Source of the DNA: Spisula solida
Lineage: Eukaryota > Mollusca > Bivalvia > Venerida > Mactridae
DNA: 64,000 bases
Assembly: GCA_947247005.1 (NCBI GenBank)
Contig: OX365944.1
Location: 6,336,501-6,400,500 of the forward strand
Reading direction: 5' to 3'
The translations under genes and the position numbers were made by a program. How positions within the stretch are numbered: position 1 is the stretch's first letter; each line of letters begins with the position of its first letter. Below the pieces are notes generated by a model. It did no database searches and was not told where the DNA came from. It worked only from the letters and a program-made list of their open reading frames with translations. This document shows positions 60,197-64,000 of this stretch, in pieces.

Positions 60197-62404
60197 TTAT
60201 AAGGTTTCTCTTCTTGTATTAGATAAATATATGTATTTTGCTAGTTTTTTCATGATATGTGTATTCGAAGATTGCATAAGAGAAATAAATTTTCCTATAT
60301 TAGGCCAGGAACAAAAATATCGAGGTAAACATTGTAATCTTATATCTCGATAGTACGGACAAGTAAGTAAGAAGTGGTATTCGTTTTCGATACAATTTAA
60401 ATTACATTTAGGGCATATTCTATCTTCTCTAGCGATATTTCTGTGTCTGCCCTCTTCGATTAAAAGTTTGTGAGAAGAACATCTAAATCTACTTAATGCT
60501 TTCCTGTGATTGTCACAGGAAATACACTTAAGATAATCTTCAAACTCAAAGTTAATTTTAAATGTACGATAAGTTTCTAATTTATTTGACAAATTCAATT
60601 CATTATACCATTTCTGTAAGTATTGCTCATTCAACCTTCTAACAATCATATTATATTGAAAATATGTTACTACGTCGGCGTTCCATAAGTATGAAAATCC
60701 TAAGTTGTCTAATAATGTCTTAACTTCTAAGGACCACTTATTAACATGTCGACCTTGGTTGTCCTTCATATTGTATAGTTTATACATCAATGAATTTTTA
60801 TTATTTATTAACTTCATCCAGTATTTTAAAATACGCTCATGTCTGACAACTTGTAAAGGTACCCTCCCTAATTCGCCATATACGGCTACGTTACTTGTTG
60901 TTTGGCGTATACCAAGAATTTGTTTCAAAAATTTTAAATGAACACGTTCAATATCCGGGGCTTTATGGAATCCCCATACTTCTGATCCATAATACAAAAT
61001 TGGTGACACCATAGAATCGAATAGTTTCAATTTCTCAGAGACATGTAGGGAAACAACATCAAACAAAGAATTTAATGAAAATAATGCTCTTGCAGCTTTA
61101 GCAGATAATACTTTCTGTGATTGATAAAAACTTCCATTTGAGGTTATTGTAACACCTAAATAGTTAAATGATGTAACAACTTGTAGTTTTTCTTCATCAT
61201 AAAATACATCCATAGGCACATTTCTATTATTAGATTTACAAGCCATGACAACTGTCTTATCCGTATTAACTTTGATATCCATCAATGTACAATAAGAATG
61301 TAAGTTGTTCAACAAAGTCTGTAGACCTTTAACAGTATAAGAAAATAAAACCGTGTCGTCCGCAAATAATAATACAAACAATTGCAACTCTTCAATACTA
61401 AATGTTTCAACTGTATCATCACGCAATTTACACTCAATATCATTGATAAAAAATAAAAATAACAATGGAGACAATGGTTCACCCTGTTTGACACCCTTAT
61501 GACTGTTAAAAAATGCACTAAGAGAACCATTAACTCTAACACAAGACTTAACTGACTCATATATAGCTCTCAACATTTTTACAATCTTATAAGAAGCACC
61601 ACTGTTTATCAATTTATACCAAATTCCATTTCTGTATACCACATCAAAGGCTTTTCTAAAGTCAACAAATGCAAGATAAAGCTTTTGCTTTTCTACAGAT
61701 AATACTTTTTGTATAACGGATGTTAATGTAAAAATACAATCAGTGGTACTTTTCCCCTTTCTAAACCCAAATTGATTTTCCGATAAAATATCATGAGCGT
61801 CAGCCCATGTTCTTAGCCTGTTATCCAAAAGTATCGAATACAGTTTGGAAAAAATACTGGTTAACGTTATGCCTCTATAATTATTTACATCATTACAGTC
61901 GCCCTTTTTTGGCACCGGTACAATAATACCTTCAGTCCATGATGAGGGATATAAACTATTAGTATACATGTAATTAAATAGTTTACATAATATAGGCGAT
62001 AAAAGATCGTTGCAATCTAAAAATATATCGGGTACAAGGTTATCATTACCCCCACTTTTACCTCTTTTAAGAGATGAAATTGCTTTACTTACTTCTCCAA
62101 TACTAAATTCAACATCTAACTCTTCGATTACAATTTTATCAAAAGTTTCATCCGACAAAAATGACTCAATATTTTCATTTCTGTAGACCTCATCATCAGA
62201 GAAAAGCTCCTTAAAATGGTTATGAAAATCCTGTTTACTAATAGTATTTGTTGATTGTGTTTTGCCCTTTAATTTTTTTATCTCAGTCCAGAACTTTTGA
62301 GGAGACTCGCTTGCGTACTGATTTAAGCGTGCTTTCTGGTTCAATTTGTATCGTGATTGTGCTTTTCTTTTGGCACTATTATATAACTTACGCTTCAACA
62401 ACAT
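60197..62404 (-). CDS. LINE reverse transcriptase with C-terminal Cys/His motif
   Basis: 735 codons without a stop. RT palm motifs: GKSGGND (115-121), VPVPKKGDCNDVNNYRG (162-178), FGFRKGKST (212-220), block A FVDFRKAFD (246-254, catalytic D248), GVKQGEPLSPLLF (304-316) and the active-site FADD (347-350). The C-terminus has CPKCNLNCIENEYHFLLTC from residue 664, a zinc-binding-like Cys/His motif of the kind found after many LINE RTs. In the family it copies element RNA at nicked target DNA. All key RT residues are present. The start at 62404 is the first ATG in the frame, but the frame is open to a stop at about 62425 and it originally continued from the endonuclease, so the ATG is probably not a true start. 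Confidence 0.85.
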   Translation of the reverse strand: MLLKRKLYNSAKRKAQSRYKLNQKARLNQYASESPQKFWTEIKKLKGKTQSTNTISKQDFHNHFKELFSDDEVYRNENIESFLSDETFDKIVIEELDVEFSIGEVSKAISSLKRGKSGGNDNLVPDIFLDCNDLLSPILCKLFNYMYTNSLYPSSWTEGIIVPVPKKGDCNDVNNYRGITLTSIFSKLYSILLDNRLRTWADAHDILSENQFGFRKGKSTTDCIFTLTSVIQKVLSVEKQKLYLAFVDFRKAFDVVYRNGIWYKLINSGASYKIVKMLRAIYESVKSCVRVNGSLSAFFNSHKGVKQGEPLSPLLFLFFINDIECKLRDDTVETFSIEELQLFVLLFADDTVLFSYTVKGLQTLLNNLHSYCTLMDIKVNTDKTVVMACKSNNRNVPMDVFYDEEKLQVVTSFNYLGVTITSNGSFYQSQKVLSAKAARALFSLNSLFDVVSLHVSEKLKLFDSMVSPILYYGSEVWGFHKAPDIERVHLKFLKQILGIRQTTSNVAVYGELGRVPLQVVRHERILKYWMKLINNKNSLMYKLYNMKDNQGRHVNKWSLEVKTLLDNLGFSYLWNADVVTYFQYNMIVRRLNEQYLQKWYNELNLSNKLETYRTFKINFEFEDYLKCISCDNHRKALSRFRCSSHKLLIEEGRHRNIAREDRICPKCNLNCIENEYHFLLTCPYYRDIRLQCLPRYFCSWPNIGKFISLMQSSNTHIMKKLAKYIYLSNTRRETL

Positions 62405-62436
62405 GCGTGCTCGATTTTCATCAGTTTTTACGTGCT

Positions 62437-63609
62437 TTACGTTTTATATGCTCTATTTGCAGACCGAAATTCATGTCTAGCAATTTCACATGATTGATCA
62501 AACCAAGGACTTGTAAATTTACGGTTGGGTCTATTATTAGAAACACGATTAAATGATTTACCAAACATCGAAAAAGCAGTCTTATATAAACAGTCAGATA
62601 ATGCATCGATACCATTATCAAGATTTGTGTTTGACAAAACAATATCGTCGACTATACGATTCATAAATGAACAATTTCCTGAGATATTTTCCCTAAAAGC
62701 CGGTATTTTTTCAGCTTTCCAGTACAGCTTCTCACCACGACCACCGGCTGGTGGAGGTATATCAGTCTCATTATGTGTTAAACTTAGACATAATTGTATT
62801 GGTAGATGACTTGAAAATGTAAACATATCATGGACAATAAAATCATGAATGAATGGAAATATATCGCTAGTACAAACAGCATAATCAATCAAACTATTTC
62901 CATGCACAGACATATTCGTATAACTACCTATACCTGCATCGTCACCAACTCGACCATTTATAATTTTTAAATCACTATTTATGCAAATGTCAAGTAATTT
63001 ATTTCCAGACGAATTAACTATTGTATCCATTGTAAATCTATGTGGTAACAATAATTCGTAATTGTGAATATCTTCGTATTCTACAACATTTAAAAAATTT
63101 GTCATATCTATATTACTAAATACATAGTCATGCTTTTCGCCGCACCTAGCGTTAAAATCACCCATCAAGGTCACCGAACCACAGTCTGAATATCTACGCA
63201 CGCGACTTTCTAACACCTCAAAATAAGATTCCTCGTGCAAATTGAAATAAACAGAGTTACTTGGCGGTATGTAAAGAAAGCACATATACAGGTCATTATC
63301 TAGACCGGTGTATTGTTTACAAAATTTAATCCAAATGAAACCGTTTTTATCAATTTCAACAACTTCAATGTATTTTTTGTACTTATGTTTATAAAATAAA
63401 CATATACCGCCATGTCCTCTACCGTTATTTTTATTTACACTTTCTTTCCTTGGAACACATATACATTCATAACCATCAATACGAAAATCATCATTTTTAC
63501 GTTGCCAGGTCTCTGAAAAGAACAGAAAATCAAAATTGCATACAAAATTAATGAACTCTGCATCCGAGTCACTAGACTCTAGGCTATCAAATGAGTTATC
63601 ACTTATGAT
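62437..63609 (-). CDS. LINE APE-type endonuclease domain (partial, frame broken at its end)
   Basis: The frame is open from 63609, upstream of the first ATG at 63285. It includes FDFLFFSETW (metal-binding Glu), NNGRGHGGICLFYK, YIPPSN, LMGDFNARCG (catalytic GDFNAR), NSLIDYAVC and FSSHLPIQLCLSL. In relatives the last is (S)DHxPI; here the Asp position is Ser. The frame ends at TAA 62439-62437 after SANRAYKT, and the continuation lies in the RT frame after a one-base shift. The domain nicks target DNA in active elements. Confidence 0.8.
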   Translation of the reverse strand: MISDNSFDSLESSDSDAEFINFVCNFDFLFFSETWQRKNDDFRIDGYECICVPRKESVNKNNGRGHGGICLFYKHKYKKYIEVVEIDKNGFIWIKFCKQYTGLDNDLYMCFLYIPPSNSVYFNLHEESYFEVLESRVRRYSDCGSVTLMGDFNARCGEKHDYVFSNIDMTNFLNVVEYEDIHNYELLLPHRFTMDTIVNSSGNKLLDICINSDLKIINGRVGDDAGIGSYTNMSVHGNSLIDYAVCTSDIFPFIHDFIVHDMFTFSSHLPIQLCLSLTHNETDIPPPAGGRGEKLYWKAEKIPAFRENISGNCSFMNRIVDDIVLSNTNLDNGIDALSDCLYKTAFSMFGKSFNRVSNNRPNRKFTSPWFDQSCEIARHEFRSANRAYKT

Positions 63610-63612
63610 TTA

Positions 63613-64000
63613 TCAACTAGATGTACACGTCCACCCAGTCTCAAGGTGTGGTATACATTTATTCTACTGAAGTCACCCCTTTGTTTGTTTGTGCGTAGGA
63701 TTTTTCATATAATCTTATTTATTCAATAGAAATCCTGAATAAGGTCGTACCATACAGTTGGATTAATATAGAATAGTCATACAATACAGCCTAGATTCAT
63801 TTCAACAAAAAGTAAATAATTTTGCGTTGACTGTACAACGTATATACTACTAGTCTAGTATATATATCTAATATTCAATAGCCATAGCTGGTTGGATAAG
63901 ACACTTTAAACGTTCGTATTCACTCAGATATACGAAATGAACACACATGACTGTTAGCTCTACAATAAGTATGGATGCTTTAAGGTACAAACGAACGTAT
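63613..64000. other. No gene seen
   Basis: AT-rich flank of the LINE. No repeat or coding frame recognised to the window edge. Confidence 0.5.

Larger units (their letters stand above)
59957..63612 (-). mobile_element. Non-LTR retrotransposon (LINE), nearly intact, 5'-truncated
   Basis: Minus strand order: endonuclease frame (63609-62437), reverse transcriptase frame (62404-60197), about 215 bp of 3' UTR, then a short repetitive tail ATTGAAGTTGATTGAAGTTG and AAG at 59979-59957. Only one frame change separates the two domains, unlike the shattered LINE at the window start. The 5' end lies near 63612, where the endonuclease frame meets a stop just before its SETW motif; the first dozens of residues are missing or out of frame. 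The clade (CR1/L2/Jockey group) is uncertain. It lies upstream of IPMK in the same orientation. Confidence 0.85.

Overview
The window looks like AT-rich intronic and intergenic DNA of a marine invertebrate, most likely a bivalve mollusc. Evidence: one spliced eukaryotic gene, two LINE-type retrotransposons, several tRNA-derived SINEs, many small terminal-inverted-repeat (TIR) elements, and the 'TATGCCCC...GACGGACGG...GGGGCATA' and 'AGCTCACCTG...CAGGTGAGC' repeats that are abundant in bivalve genomes. The species cannot be fixed from the sequence alone.

The one confident host gene is an inositol polyphosphate multikinase (IPMK) on the minus strand. I could join five coding exons (45616-45721, 32478-32657, 24743-24915, 18661-18745, 13215-13774) with consensus splice sites and matching phases into a 367-residue protein carrying the PxxxDxKxG, SSLL and IDF motifs. 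A non-coding first exon and promoter are suggested at about 51769-51920. The gene therefore covers some 32.5 kb of coding span, or about 38.6 kb with the putative promoter. Everything between the exons is intron filled with repeats.

Layout. 1-2330: decayed LINE on the plus strand. 2.7-13 kb: downstream intergenic DNA with a 145-bp tandem-repeat element, a 61-bp tandem array and several TIR elements. 13.2-45.7 kb: IPMK, with a 161-bp array in three-unit higher-order repeats, a 1.5-kb 23-bp minisatellite, a 52-bp alternating minisatellite, a 26-bp minisatellite, a SINE inverted pair and many TIR elements in the introns. 45.7-51.9 kb: putative 5' UTR intron, with SINE relics and a 54-bp tandem array. 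52-59.9 kb: upstream DNA with SINEs, a 26-bp minisatellite and further TIR elements. 59957-63612: a much fresher LINE on the minus strand whose endonuclease and reverse-transcriptase frames are separated by one frame change.

No CRISPR, rRNA or intact tRNA gene was seen, and I do not see an undescribed enzymatic system. The most distinctive material is the repeat biology: several multi-copy TIR families (one flanked by TATA, one by TTAA), tandem-array elements with inverted ends, and an intronic 23-bp array whose every typical unit holds a CCAAT-box consensus.
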